Shown: positions 34,285 through 44,089 of the stretch, one piece after another
Layout of the letters: every line of letters begins with the position of its first letter
How positions within the stretch are numbered: position 1 is the first letter of the stretch
Origin: Ephydatia muelleri
Taxonomy: Eukaryota > Porifera > Demospongiae > Spongillida > Spongillidae
Direction of reading: 5' to 3'
Assembly: GCA_013339895.1 (NCBI GenBank)
Contig: JABACO010000003.1
Coordinates: 15,478,634 to 15,542,633, forward strand
DNA: 64,000 bases
Made by a program: the position numbers and the translations under genes
The notes under the pieces: model-generated
Seen by the model: the letters and a program-made list of their open reading frames with translations, nothing else
The model's database searches: none
What the model was told of the DNA's origin: nothing

Positions 34285-35154
34285 TTAAAAGTCAATTGCT
34301 ACATGGTTCGGATCCTGACGATTACTGAGTACGTCTGGATTCTGCCTACACATCGGGCATATGCACTTGCTCTCGATCAGCCACTGGTCGATGCACGCGG
34401 GATGGAAGTTATGGCGACAGGGGAGCACCTTCACTTTGCTATCGGGTTCGAAGTCCAACATGCACACGGGGCAGGAGTTTTCAAGGTGTTTGTCGGGCGA
34501 GTACTGCTCGACGGGGAGATTTTTGGCCACCTCGCGGGCGCTGGTTGACGCGTAGTGCCGATACTGAGGTTGGGTATAGGCAGCAGGTATCGGCGGGGGC
34601 AGGTTGTACTGCTCCCTGTGACGGCCGCAGCACAAAATATCGCAGCACTTGCCGCAACGATAAAGCACCGCCACACTGAGGGCGCCGAACACCAGAGAGG
34701 CGCAGATCAGAACAATGGCGTAATCGGACGCGGCTCCGACGCTGATGGACACGAACAACGGATCCAACGCGGAGAACTCCGCTATGAACTGGGCGGCATC
34801 TTGATAAACTATGACCACTGGGAAAAGCGAGTCCATAACCTCCAGGGTGATGGACAGCCCGCTACCGTTGGTGTCATTTCCGTCCCACACGAGCATCATG
34901 GAATAACCAGCAGCGCGGACACGATCAAGATTTCCGACCAGATCCTCTTGATTGGATCTCACCAAAGCCACCCAGATGGTGGTCACGTTCGGCGTGAGAG
35001 GGACCGCCTCTACATTGAGAGCATCTTCCACGTTGATCACGTAGCCTTCCTTTCCGTCGGTTGGAACGCTCGCGGACGTCCGCGTGAAGGGTTTGTCGTA
35101 ACTGAATGATGTCAATGGGCTTTTCGTGTCGTTGACCACGCTTTGGATGTCCAG
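34285..35154 (-). CDS. PA-TM-RING E3 ubiquitin ligase, paralogue; first exon not found
   Basis: The frame stays open to 35307, but the coding exon probably starts at 35154: a pyrimidine-rich acceptor (TTTTTCAAACCTCCAG) ends there and homology with the 25.0-kb paralogue begins at once (LDIQSVVNDTKSPLTSFSYD). Order: PA-like lumenal domain (KEGYVINVEDALN, IWVALVRSNQEDL, FPVVIVYQDAAQFI); transmembrane helix (YAIVLICASLVFGALSVAVL) followed by a Cys-rich juxtamembrane stretch; Pro/Tyr-rich linker; RING-H2 (CPVC ... CRHNFHPAC ... CPMC); short tail. Role as for the paralogue: membrane-anchored ubiquitin transfer. No signal-peptide exon was found up to 35.46 kb, where the divergent transposon-like pair begins, so the first intron may hold that element or the gene may be truncated. 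Confidence 0.78.
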   Translation of the reverse strand: MDIQSVVNDTKSPLTSFSYDKPFTRTSASVPTDGKEGYVINVEDALNVEAVPLTPNVTTIWVALVRSNQEDLVGNLDRVRAAGYSMMLVWDGNDTNGSGLSITLEVMDSLFPVVIVYQDAAQFIAEFSALDPLFVSISVGAASDYAIVLICASLVFGALSVAVLYRCGKCCDILCCGRHREQYNLPPPIPAAYTQPQYRHYASTSAREVAKNLPVEQYSPDKHLENSCPVCMLDFEPDSKVKVLPCRHNFHPACIDQWLIESKCICPMCRQNPDVLSNRQDPNHVAIDF

Positions 35155-35464
35155 CTGGAGGTTTGAAAAACGAACGAAAAGTTTGTTCACGGTACAGGGG
35201 TGTATACAACCTGCGACAGGATTGTTTACAGGGTCGATATGAGAGGTGTAGAACAAGTCGGTACACGACCGAAAGGTACCACCCCTGATATATGCTGTAG
35301 CTAACAACTTGTATCGATCCAGTCAACTACCTGCAACAGGGTCGTAAACAACCTGTACAAAAACAGATGAATTCCTTATATGGACTTTCACTACCGTAAT
35401 TCCAATTAAATGATAAAGTGATAAAGTGCATTGCAACTGTTATTATAAAACACAATACAAGTTT

Positions 35465-36878
35465 TTACAAAACACAATACACATTAAGGCAATACAGCAA
35501 CTGTGTCCAGTCATGTAAGAACACAAGCTTGGTATCTGCAACTTGCTCCCGCTCCACAGTGTTAAGAACTACAGATTTTTCAAACTTGCAGTGGTTTCCA
35601 CATTCGTGGACCATTGAAACTGCCTTTTGAATCCTTGTGCTGTCCACAGTAAATAGTGTCCGTGATAGGGTGAAAAGTGGACATTCAAAATCATTAAACA
35701 GTGGCTGTCCATTAGGTAGCTGCAGTGCCAAGAAACCTTGTACCAGGCAAAGGGTACGACCCGACTTAAGTTGGATTGTTGTCAGTAGCTGACCATATTT
35801 GAACTGTGATAAGAGATGAAATCATAACAAAAAACTACATGAAGAATTTTTTTACCTCACAGAATGGAGGGTGCAATTCGACATAATCCCCCGAATGGAC
35901 CAGCTCTGAACAGTTGGAGACAACTGCTCTGTACTCTTGTACGTTGTCATCCATACTGCCCAGGTGTGTGATGACACTATAGGGAGTCTCGAGCTGTTGC
36001 AGTTCTAGAATCGTCCCGTCAATTATGGTAGCATGGACCTTGAGAAGGTTTAGTTTCCCATTGTAGGATGTTGCCTATAAAAAATTTATAGACACATAAA
36101 ATTATCCAATACATATAGCTTACAACTCACCATACGTGCTGTTCCAGGCTTATAAATCTCTCTGTCTGCATTCAAAAGCTTGCTTGGAATGGAGTTAAAA
36201 AACCCTTGTACTTCATGTGTATCGTAAAGGTCTTTAACACCTTTACTGCATCTGTGTAAAGCTGGAGTTGAATACATGGATACATATATCAGATGTGTAA
36301 CCTTTCATTGCTGTTAAACAATCCTCCGCCACAAATGTAGCGCAGATGTTCTACTATAGCAAAGTGGTTAGCAATATCACGACTAGGAGCTTGCTTATTC
36401 CCATAGATGTTTTGCAGACGCACTGAAGAGTTAAAAGACTCACACCTGTATTTGAGATACTTTAACTGTAAATCCATGCATAACCAAAATCAATTTCCTG
36501 CACAATGCGTTTATACCACTCGTACACAAACACAACACAAAAACAGTGTACACATACTTACACACACACAGCACAAACACACACATGCACACACACACAT
36601 GCGCGCACATGCAGACACACACACACATGCACACACATACACACACAAACACATCTCTCACATGGACTCACATGCACATATACTCTCAAACGCACACCGG
36701 CACACAAACACTGAAATACACAAAACACACACACACACACACACACACAAACAACTCACAACCAAACAACCATACACAATCCTCTCTCACACACACCACA
36801 CACACACAACCAAACAACCATACACAATCCTCTCTCACACACCACACACACACACACACAACCAAACAACCATCTCTC

Positions 36879-36951
<73 letters not shown>

Positions 36952-39710
36952 TGTACAGATGTACCGTTCTGCACTGAAGGCTGAAGTTGGACCATAGTCT
37001 TGCATACTCTCAACAAGATGAAGGAAGTAATGAACCTTCTGCTTGCGTAAGAGGGAGGGCATGAAGTCTCTTACGGTATGCACAAACCCCACACAGATCT
37101 GATGCAAAGTGTCAGCCTCAGCAGGGTCAAAGAAATCGCAATACGCAATACGGAACACCTGCAAAGCACAAAGTTTATACCAATAAAGTTTCAACTTGTA
37201 TGCCTTACCTTTGACAGTGCCAATAGTACTTTTTGCTGTCCCTCTGTGAGGTACGGGCTTATAATAAAGAGCGCCATCTGAGACCAGGCCTTGTAGTCTC
37301 TCCCCACAAATGACTTGTGATGATAGCACACATTGCCATGAACTTTCACGTGAAATCCTGAAAAGTTGAAAGCTTTCATCCGAGCTAGTATTTCTTCCTT
37401 CTGCGCCTTGGAGAATGTAGCCATTACTTCTATGAGGAAATACTTTACAGGACCAAGCAGAAGAGTATGCAGCAACTCCAGTGGAAAACATCTGTAGTGA
37501 AATTTAGTAATTTATCAATCGTCGTTATATTACAGCTTACCTGTATGCATCACCAGGTATATGTAAGAGTGGGTTGCTGTCCTCCCGAACACCGTACAAC
37601 GTGCGATGTTGATCTTTCAACTGTTGTGTGCGTTGAGAAGAGATCACCACCATCTGCTGTAGTGAGTCCTGCAACGTCCTTATAGCACTTATGATATCCG
37701 GAGATTCATCTCGGTCAGCCTTTAAACAGATATAGATAAAGCACATCCTTGTATTTACACACAATACATATGCATGCCCACTAAATGCATACCATGCAGA
37801 TTCTACAATACTTGATAGCTGATCCCCCTAAATGGTTGAGCAACAGGGACGCCATGGGATTGTCTGCAATAAACAGAAGAATCGGAGCAATCAGCTCGTT
37901 GTGTAAAGCGTCGTAAACTTCTAAACCACTGCCCTCCAGCAGTATCAATTCATCGGCAATAGGGTTGGCCATGTCCAGTGCAGACATGGAGTCAGAGCTG
38001 CACAGAAAATGGATGTTCTCCACCTTGGCGTTCATATGACGTGGTAGGCCAGCAAGAAGGAGGTACCAGCTTTCAAACTTGTGCCATTTTTTGCTTTTAT
38101 TTCCACTGGTGTCGTCAGCAAATAGGATCAAAGGCAACATTACTACCTTCCTTCCTGCTGCCTTTGCTTTCAAAGGGTGTGTGGCCAAGTATGAAGCACA
38201 TTCCTGAGAGGGAAAAAAATAACCTTAAAACAAAATTTTGGCAGATGATGACATACATCAGGAGAAAACCTTTGAAATGAATCTGTAACCCTATTCCACC
38301 TCACAACATCCAATGGTTTCTCTTGAACACATACAATAGCAGAAGACACGACTGTTATTTGCTCATAAAGTATGAGGGTACTGTCTGGAAGGTAGAACAG
38401 ACAACTGTTTGGTACCATGAACTTAAATTGGTTTGCATCTAGCAGTGTGTCAACCTTAACAAGTACCTCAGTACCCAAATCCTGGAAATATAAACAATCA
38501 CTTTTGTAAATATCTTTTTTTAAACACACTTCTGTACTTGTACCTTTCGATGATAGATTTTGTCAATAATTCCTCGTGTAGGTCCCAGTTGTGGATGCAG
38601 AAAAGTGACACAATCCTTTACAAACACATGTAACACTCCTGCAATTGAAACCATTGGAGCTGCAAAACGAGGTTCACTGTTCCATCGCTTTCCATGGTAA
38701 ATTTCTCTGCAAGTATAATATATAAAAAAAACTGACCATCATTTACAAGATTTAGCCTTACGTGTACGTAGTTGTTGATTCTACTGGGAAACGGATTAAA
38801 CTTGAAGCTAATTTTGGTGTTCCAAGACACTGCGATATGACTGATGATATCGATCGATAGTAGAACGGCAACCCTTGTGGTGATAAACACTGGTGGATTT
38901 AAAAATTATATATAAATATGTTTACACAAAATAAAATTTCAAACACACCCGTGTTGGAGAGACAAAATCGGGCATCTTAAAGTTTTTCACCTTGGTGAAG
39001 CTTGGGACTCTAAGTCCTGCCATACGCATTACAAACCAGACAAAAGAAAGGTTTGATTTCCCCTGAATGTAAAGTATGTAAATCATTGTATTTGTGTCAT
39101 ATCACAAACATACCATTGGATGAGGACTATGAATTAGGAAAAATAGCAGAGCAAATAGAAGACTTGGAAAAGGTAAGCAGCTTGTGTGATCAGAGTTACC
39201 GAGAAGCTGCAAAAGTTGTTGCACAGATACTACCCCAGTACCCAGGCATAAAATACAAAATCAAATAGTACACGTTAATTTGCGTTCTAACCTTCGTCCA
39301 TTTCTACAGTATCTTCACCGTCATCATCATCAACGTCAAGCTGTACATCAGTCTGACGGTCCTCTGTCTCAATGGAATGATGCGGAGAAATGGCCAGCTC
39401 TACGGTAACATCATCATCGGGTACAAGGGTATCCTATATGTGAACAAATAAGTGTGTAAACTTTGTACAACAGATTCACTTAAATACCTCAGCGGGGGAT
39501 TCGACGCGTAACTGTTGTGCCACGATTGACAAGCTTTCTGCCAGAGATCGATGCGTAGCACTTTCAAAATGCCGATCCAGTCTGTACTGTTTGTCAAAGC
39601 CTTTCTGGCATATGTCACAAAAAAAAGGCTAAAAACAAACATAGAAACGGTTACCAACAACTCGCATTGGGCAAGCACCCTGGTCCAAAACAAACCTTGC
39701 CGCCTTCCAT
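35465..39710 (-). CDS. C2H2 zinc-finger plus CACTA/Plavaka-like transposase protein, 15 exons, apparently intact
   Basis: Exons: 39710-39696, 39628-39488, 39433-39292, 39062-38949, 38889-38762, 38706-38544, 38481-38257, 38203-37793, 37719-37541, 37491-37209, 37158-36965, 36445-36302, 36251-36131, 36074-35856, 35803-35465; ~940 residues, no internal stop. All joins agree in phase except exon 3 to 4, where an alternative donor or a missed exon is needed. Residues 6-35 form a C2H2 finger (FFCDICQKGFDKQYRLDRHF). Next come an acidic stretch, RMAGLRVPSFTKVKNF, then FADDTSGNKSKKWHKFESWY (~340), ENIHFLCSSDSMSALDM, ADNPMASLLLNHLGG with CRIC (~423-445), FSGFHVKVHGNVCYHH, FVGRDYKAWSQMALFIISPY and ERCESFNSSVRLQN (~667). 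D, D, Cys pair, E in this spacing resemble tnp2/CACTA and fungal Plavaka transposases. The divergent partner starts 64 bp away. Confidence 0.75.
36540..36950 (+). repeat. (CA)-rich microsatellite block in an intron
   Basis: Imperfect CA-rich sequence ending in a pure (CA)n run at ~36890-36949, inside the intron between exons 11 and 12 of the transposase-like gene. Also holds a duplicated ~50-bp segment with ACAACCAAACAACCATACAC. Confidence 0.9.
39053..39268 (+). CDS. Small open frame nested antisense in intron 3
   Basis: Seventy-one codons on the strand opposite the transposase-like gene, overlapping the intron between its exons 3 and 4. Product: a Cys pair (CKVC), then a charged, probably coiled-coil stretch (DYELGKIAEQIEDLEKVSSL), ending PGIKYKIK. 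The composition looks coding, but no splice partner or family is known. It may be a trapped exon of another gene or a chance frame. Confidence 0.25.
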   Translation: MISPECKVCKSLYLCHITNIPLDEDYELGKIAEQIEDLEKVSSLCDQSYREAAKVVAQILPQYPGIKYKIK

Positions 39711-39774
39711 TTTCTCGTTTGTGACCGGAAAATTCCGAATTTTTTCGTTTTTGATTAAAACACGTGGTTAGAAG
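39711..39774. promoter_or_regulatory. Putative bidirectional promoter, 64 bp between divergent start codons
   Basis: The two ATGs of the divergent genes (39710 on minus, 39775 on plus) are only 64 bp apart, so transcription start sites and any 5' untranslated parts must fit in or overlap this gap. It contains GACCGGAAAATTCCG (an ETS-like CCGGAA) and CACGTGG (E-box-like). No TATA box is obvious. The function is inferred from geometry. Confidence 0.5.
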
Positions 39775-41014
39775 ATGAATCGTGTGGCTGCATTTGGATC
39801 TGGAAATAGAGGGCCTTTGACCACAACTTTGACCTCATCGTATCCTACCTCAACTGAAGCCATATCCTTTACAATGCCTTCGACTTCAGCTGCTTCTTCG
39901 TCCAGTAGTGGTACATCTGTACCGGTACATCCATCACTGGCATCAGCTCCTACTAGTACTTCCCAAGCAGGAAATGCAGCAGAAGTTATTCCACAGCACC
40001 CTCTTCAGCCTATGCTAAAGAGCATTATTGATGAGTTGAGAAGAACTTATCATGAGGTAAAAAAGGTTCAAGACGAACAAAAGAAGATAAATGCAACATT
40101 GGTACAAATGACTGCTGCATCTTTTTCAATAGAGAGTAGTCCCTATAAAGTAAGCTATCCATTTACACTTCAATATACTCCTTAACCCTTGTGTCATCGT
40201 GTACATGTATGTATGTATGTATTAGGAAGAACTATGCATTCAACTAGCAACATTGTTTTGCAAGGATGTGCATAGGAAGCCTTCCAAGTTGGCAATAACC
40301 GTAAGTTAATGGACCTTGACTGTGCAAATAAGCCTACAGGCAATTCTTAGACACTTGATTGTATATACATATCTTTGTATCATCCCTTGCAGGAGGTTTT
40401 AGGAAAAGTGCTAGGTGGTGATGCCCTTCATGCACAGAAACTTCAGAAGGGCATGAAGTTTGCAAAGAGGAAGCTTACAGACATACGTTCAGAGGAACGA
40501 CGAAGGGTATGTACAGCCCTGCTTAGTTTACATACTAAGTTTACATGTGTGTATGTGTGTGTGGTCGGGGGTCCTTCTGGATAATGCTTTCTTTTTTCAG
40601 CTGTTTGGTGTGAATCCTTGTGACGCCTTTCCTGCACTTCAAACAAAAGACTTTGCACAGAGGTATATGACGGCGTGCCAAGTCAGCTTGGAATTTCTTG
40701 ATATTTATATCAAAAACCTTGCTGTTTTGGTAAGATAACACTAATAATATATGCATATGATGTTAATAACGCCTTTTATTTTATTTCAGCGTGTTTTTGT
40801 TAGGACTGTAGGCTATTCCAAAGCTAAACATAACACCTACACTGAATTCAACAAATGGCTCGATGACGTTTTTAAGGGGGAACCAACGGACGACGAACTC
40901 GAAGACATAGCACGTCACGATAGCGAATTTAACTACCGTGACGCAGCACAACCACCAGCAAGTGCAGCACCAGCAACAACAATTACGAGCCGTGATGACG
41001 AAACCAGTCAATAA
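39775..41014 (+). CDS. Partner protein of the divergent pair, 5 exons, 305 residues, function unknown
   Basis: Exons 39775-40149, 40226-40300, 40393-40506, 40601-40729 and 40790-41014 join with phase 0 at every junction and no stop: 125+25+38+43+74 codons. Residues 1-85 are Ser/Thr/Ala/Pro-rich and look disordered (TSAASSSSSGTSVPVHPSL). About 88-115 form a coiled coil (IIDELRRTYHEVKKVQDEQK). The middle is helical and basic (GMKFAKRKLTDIRSEERRR), then LFGVNPCDAFPALQTKDFAQ, an Asp/Glu-rich helix (DDVFKGEPTDDELEDIARHD) and a low-complexity tail. I do not recognise a family. Head-to-head placement with a transposase-like gene suggests an accessory DNA-binding or regulatory subunit of the same element; that is inference. 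Confidence 0.72.
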
Positions 41015-41965
41015 CTTACTAACTCTCAGTGCTTCACATCGCTGCATGATTATAGTGTATTGCAACCAATTCTTTCCAATTAATATTTGTTAACTCTGTA
41101 AAGTGCCTAGTTATCACGCGTACATGTAAGTACTAGTCGGGCGGTCCCTACATACCCCACCAGGTAGTACCAATACTAATACAACGTCACGTGCCGTACA
41201 GGTTGGTCCACAACTGTCAACAGATGGGAGCAATATGTAATCGTATAATGGTACAGGATGTAAACAAGTAATACCAGACTGTAGTTACATCCTGTACCTG
41301 ACTGTACAAACTGCATTGTACCGATATGTCATCTCTCTCGACCCCGTACCACGTTGTATTACAATAATGTACCAAAATGACATCATTTACGGGCCTGTAC
41401 CGACGTGATAACTTTTGGTTGTGTACTGCACCCGCCTCGAATTAGCACAAGGACAGCGCAGGCCACAACAAGGCCTCTTTCCACCACACCCATAGCAATG
41501 ATGTCATTAGCGCTATTTTTAGATTATATTACGGAATTCATGAGTTCTGCGGTGAGCGTATAGAAGGCGCTAGATTGAATCAACTCATGGCGACTGTTAA
41601 ATCTTTTGCGCCCTACTGTTACATGCCTTACTTTTAGCGAGAGATAAACTATGTAGCCCTTCACCCCAAAACCCCGAAGGGATAGACCGATCGAGTGCCC
41701 AGCTAACGTTGTGTACGTATTCTGGTTTGTTAGTGAGCTTAGGTATCGATGTACACTGATACATGCACACACATGTATCGATCGATCATGTACGCTGCGT
41801 TAATTGAGTTGCCTCTCTTCGTTACTGACTCGCTCTGACGCGCATTGGTTTGTTTGCGTAGGACGAAACGCGCCAGCGTCACGATAATTCCTTACACTGA
41901 GTAATACGGCCAAACAAAATGGTTACATGTCATGCACCATCATGCACAATACTGTAAGAACGGTG
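41015..41965. other. No gene; GTAC-rich inverted words
   Basis: Several GGTACAGG / CCTGTACC words occur at 41195-41410, including an inverted pair (TACAGGATGTAAACAAG ... GTAGTTACATCCTGTACC). Similar GGTAC-type words lie at ~35188-35360 beyond the other gene of the divergent pair. They could be subterminal repeats of a transposon, but exact ends and a target duplication were not found. Confidence 0.35.
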
Positions 41966-41969
41966 TAGT

Positions 41970-42222
41970 AGCTATATGGAATCATTTCCGCGAAAAGGGA
42001 TCTAAAGCATGTTTATTCAAGATTTCATCTTTTTTGGACATTCTAGAAGTCTGAAATGTCCTCTACGCATTGCTTTTTACGCACTGAGAATCGGAATATC
42101 TGTCATGGAGTTGTAAGGCTCTGAATTTTAAATTAGCCATACAATTCAACGCAAGCGTTACATTTCTCTGGATAATGAATATGCGTTAGGTCCCTTTTCG
42201 TGGAAACGATCCCATATAAATG
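41970..42222. mobile_element. MITE with ~35-bp terminal inverted repeats
   Basis: Left end TATATGGAATCATTTCCGCG AAAAGGGATCT and right end GACCTAAC-type sequence are reverse complements over ~35 bp with about five mismatches (right end, reversed: TATATGGGATCGTTTCCACG). No coding capacity. A single related end lies at ~47711-47745. The GTTTCCGCG core is shared with the 23.0-kb fold-back element. Confidence 0.65.
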
Positions 42223-43240
42223 CACAACAGACATGTGCCATTCACATACACGTGCAACAGCCTACACATAATGACACTGATATGCAATATGACTCCTTTT
42301 CATCATACAGGCACTCACACACACATCCCATGCACATGGAAACAGACGCACCAAATATACGAACACGTGCAGAGATAATGCAAAAACACAAAATCATGCT
42401 TTTGTTTACTTAGAAGTTCTGTTCAAAGACCGTGCATACCGCCATATCAATGATGTGAGGCAGGCTTAATAAGGAAAGACCTACAATATACATGCATAAT
42501 GCCAAGCTTTCCCCTACTGATTTCAGGATTGGTCATAGAATGTTCCCTTTGCACTGTTAAAGGAGTGAGGTGTGACATTGAAAATTGTATGGACATACCT
42601 AGTTATTAACTTCAGGCATCACAAGCAATTTCTTCATCACAATCATATAGTGTGAAACCCGTGCCAAAAATAGAAACATTTTTATGTGGGGGAAATTTTT
42701 CATGACATACCACGTTAATCGTGCCAAAATTACCTCGCGGAACTCGTGACGATGAAAATTTTTTCCTCGCTATTAATTAGGAGGTTAATTAGAAACAAAA
42801 ACTTGGCGTTAATGCTAGCTAGCTACGCAACAATTTTTTTGCCGTTATCATTACACTCAGTTCCATATGGTGCTCACTCTCACAATTACACACTCTACAC
42901 TTATAGGTGCATGTACATCATTATAACACCCCCTGTCACTGGAAAAATGGAATCCCTGAAAAATTTGCACCCCTGTGCCATTTTTCCTAGGAATTTTGGC
43001 ACCCCCACTCCAATTTTCCTACGAAACTCAGCATCCCTTTAGGAAAATAGGCATCCCTTAGCATAGCCATTTCTCCTAGGAATTTTGGAACCCCCTCACA
43101 TTCCTAAATAATAATGGAAATCTAGAATACTATTAATTCACTGGCCTTCTGGCATGTAAGAAAGCGGAGGACCATTTCAAGGCTTTTAATGGTGTTATGT
43201 AATGTATGCCACAAAATGTTTGAATTAATAAACTGATGTA
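42223..43240. other. No gene; contains half of a dispersed repeat
   Basis: The segment ~42945-43105 (CCTAGGAATTTTGGCACCCC, CAGCATCCCTTTAGGAAAAT) matches, in inverted orientation, ~48845-48970 (GGAATGGGGGTGCCAAGAAT, CTAAAGGATGCC). Nothing coding is seen. Confidence 0.5.
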
Positions 43241-44089
43241 TTAAGAATGAGCAGCTGCATTGAATGAGATAGTGACACACAACACGTATGGATGTTTCAT
43301 CTTTTTAACTGTTTCAAAATGTTTGTTGAAGTAGTTGCTTTCATCTTGATACAAGCCAAGCTTAGTTTCCTGTGGTGAATGCTTGAGCCATTTGAATGTT
43401 TCTCCACATCTCCACATTTGGCATATATAAATTGTTGTATTAAGCAATGATGCTGCTGCAATCACCTCCAGTTCTGTAGCCCAAGTGCCCAGAGTCTGCA
43501 TCCTTGATCGCTTCATATAGCTTTCCACAGAGCCATCTGGGGATCCAAGGGAGGATAACATTGGATCTGTTGATTTGTGGATCATGTACGTTGTGATCAG
43601 CAGACACAGTTCTTCATGAAACTCCTGTGATCCTGTTACAGCTAGAGAAACAGACCGAAAGAAACAATTTCCATCTGCAGCAATCCTAACTGTTGCAAAT
43701 GGGAAGTGTGACACAGCAATCAATGATGGCTGTGTCAAATGAGGGTGATTCACACGGATGGATGTCAACCCTGCAAGAGCACACCTCTTCTTTTGCCACT
43801 CACTGCACACTGGCTGGTAGTTGATATGATCATTATGCTCTTCATTGGTAATCTCTAAAACCTGAAATGATATGCTGCTGCTGCACTGTTCTTCATATTC
43901 TAGTAACCCATCAATGGTAAAATCCTTATCAACAAAAAAACTTCTTTTATTTCTGACCCACTCACACAATTCATCTAGATCATAAGGATTCATCAGAAAA
44001 TAAATGTTCCCAAGTACATGAACAGGCTTCCAACTGGGCTTTGGTGGATCTGCTCCACACTTTAACATATCCAGAAAGGTCCCATACAT
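43241..44089 (-). CDS. OTU-type cysteine protease-like protein
   Basis: Uninterrupted frame of 282 residues from ATG. The second half carries the OTU core: RIAADGNCFFRSVSLAVTG with D139 and nucleophile C142, then TWATELEVIAAASLLNTTIY, and KHFETV (H257) as the likely catalytic His, all in the usual order. OTU enzymes cleave ubiquitin chains. The first ~110 residues (NIYFLMNPYDLDELCEWVRN and a Cys/Trp-rich stretch) are not assigned. OTU domains are widely carried by transposons and repeated genes in invertebrates, so this may be either a host gene or an element passenger; no neighbouring element gene is joined to it. An upstream exon is possible. Confidence 0.7.
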   Translation of the reverse strand: MYGTFLDMLKCGADPPKPSWKPVHVLGNIYFLMNPYDLDELCEWVRNKRSFFVDKDFTIDGLLEYEEQCSSSISFQVLEITNEEHNDHINYQPVCSEWQKKRCALAGLTSIRVNHPHLTQPSLIAVSHFPFATVRIAADGNCFFRSVSLAVTGSQEFHEELCLLITTYMIHKSTDPMLSSLGSPDGSVESYMKRSRMQTLGTWATELEVIAAASLLNTTIYICQMWRCGETFKWLKHSPQETKLGLYQDESNYFNKHFETVKKMKHPYVLCVTISFNAAAHS

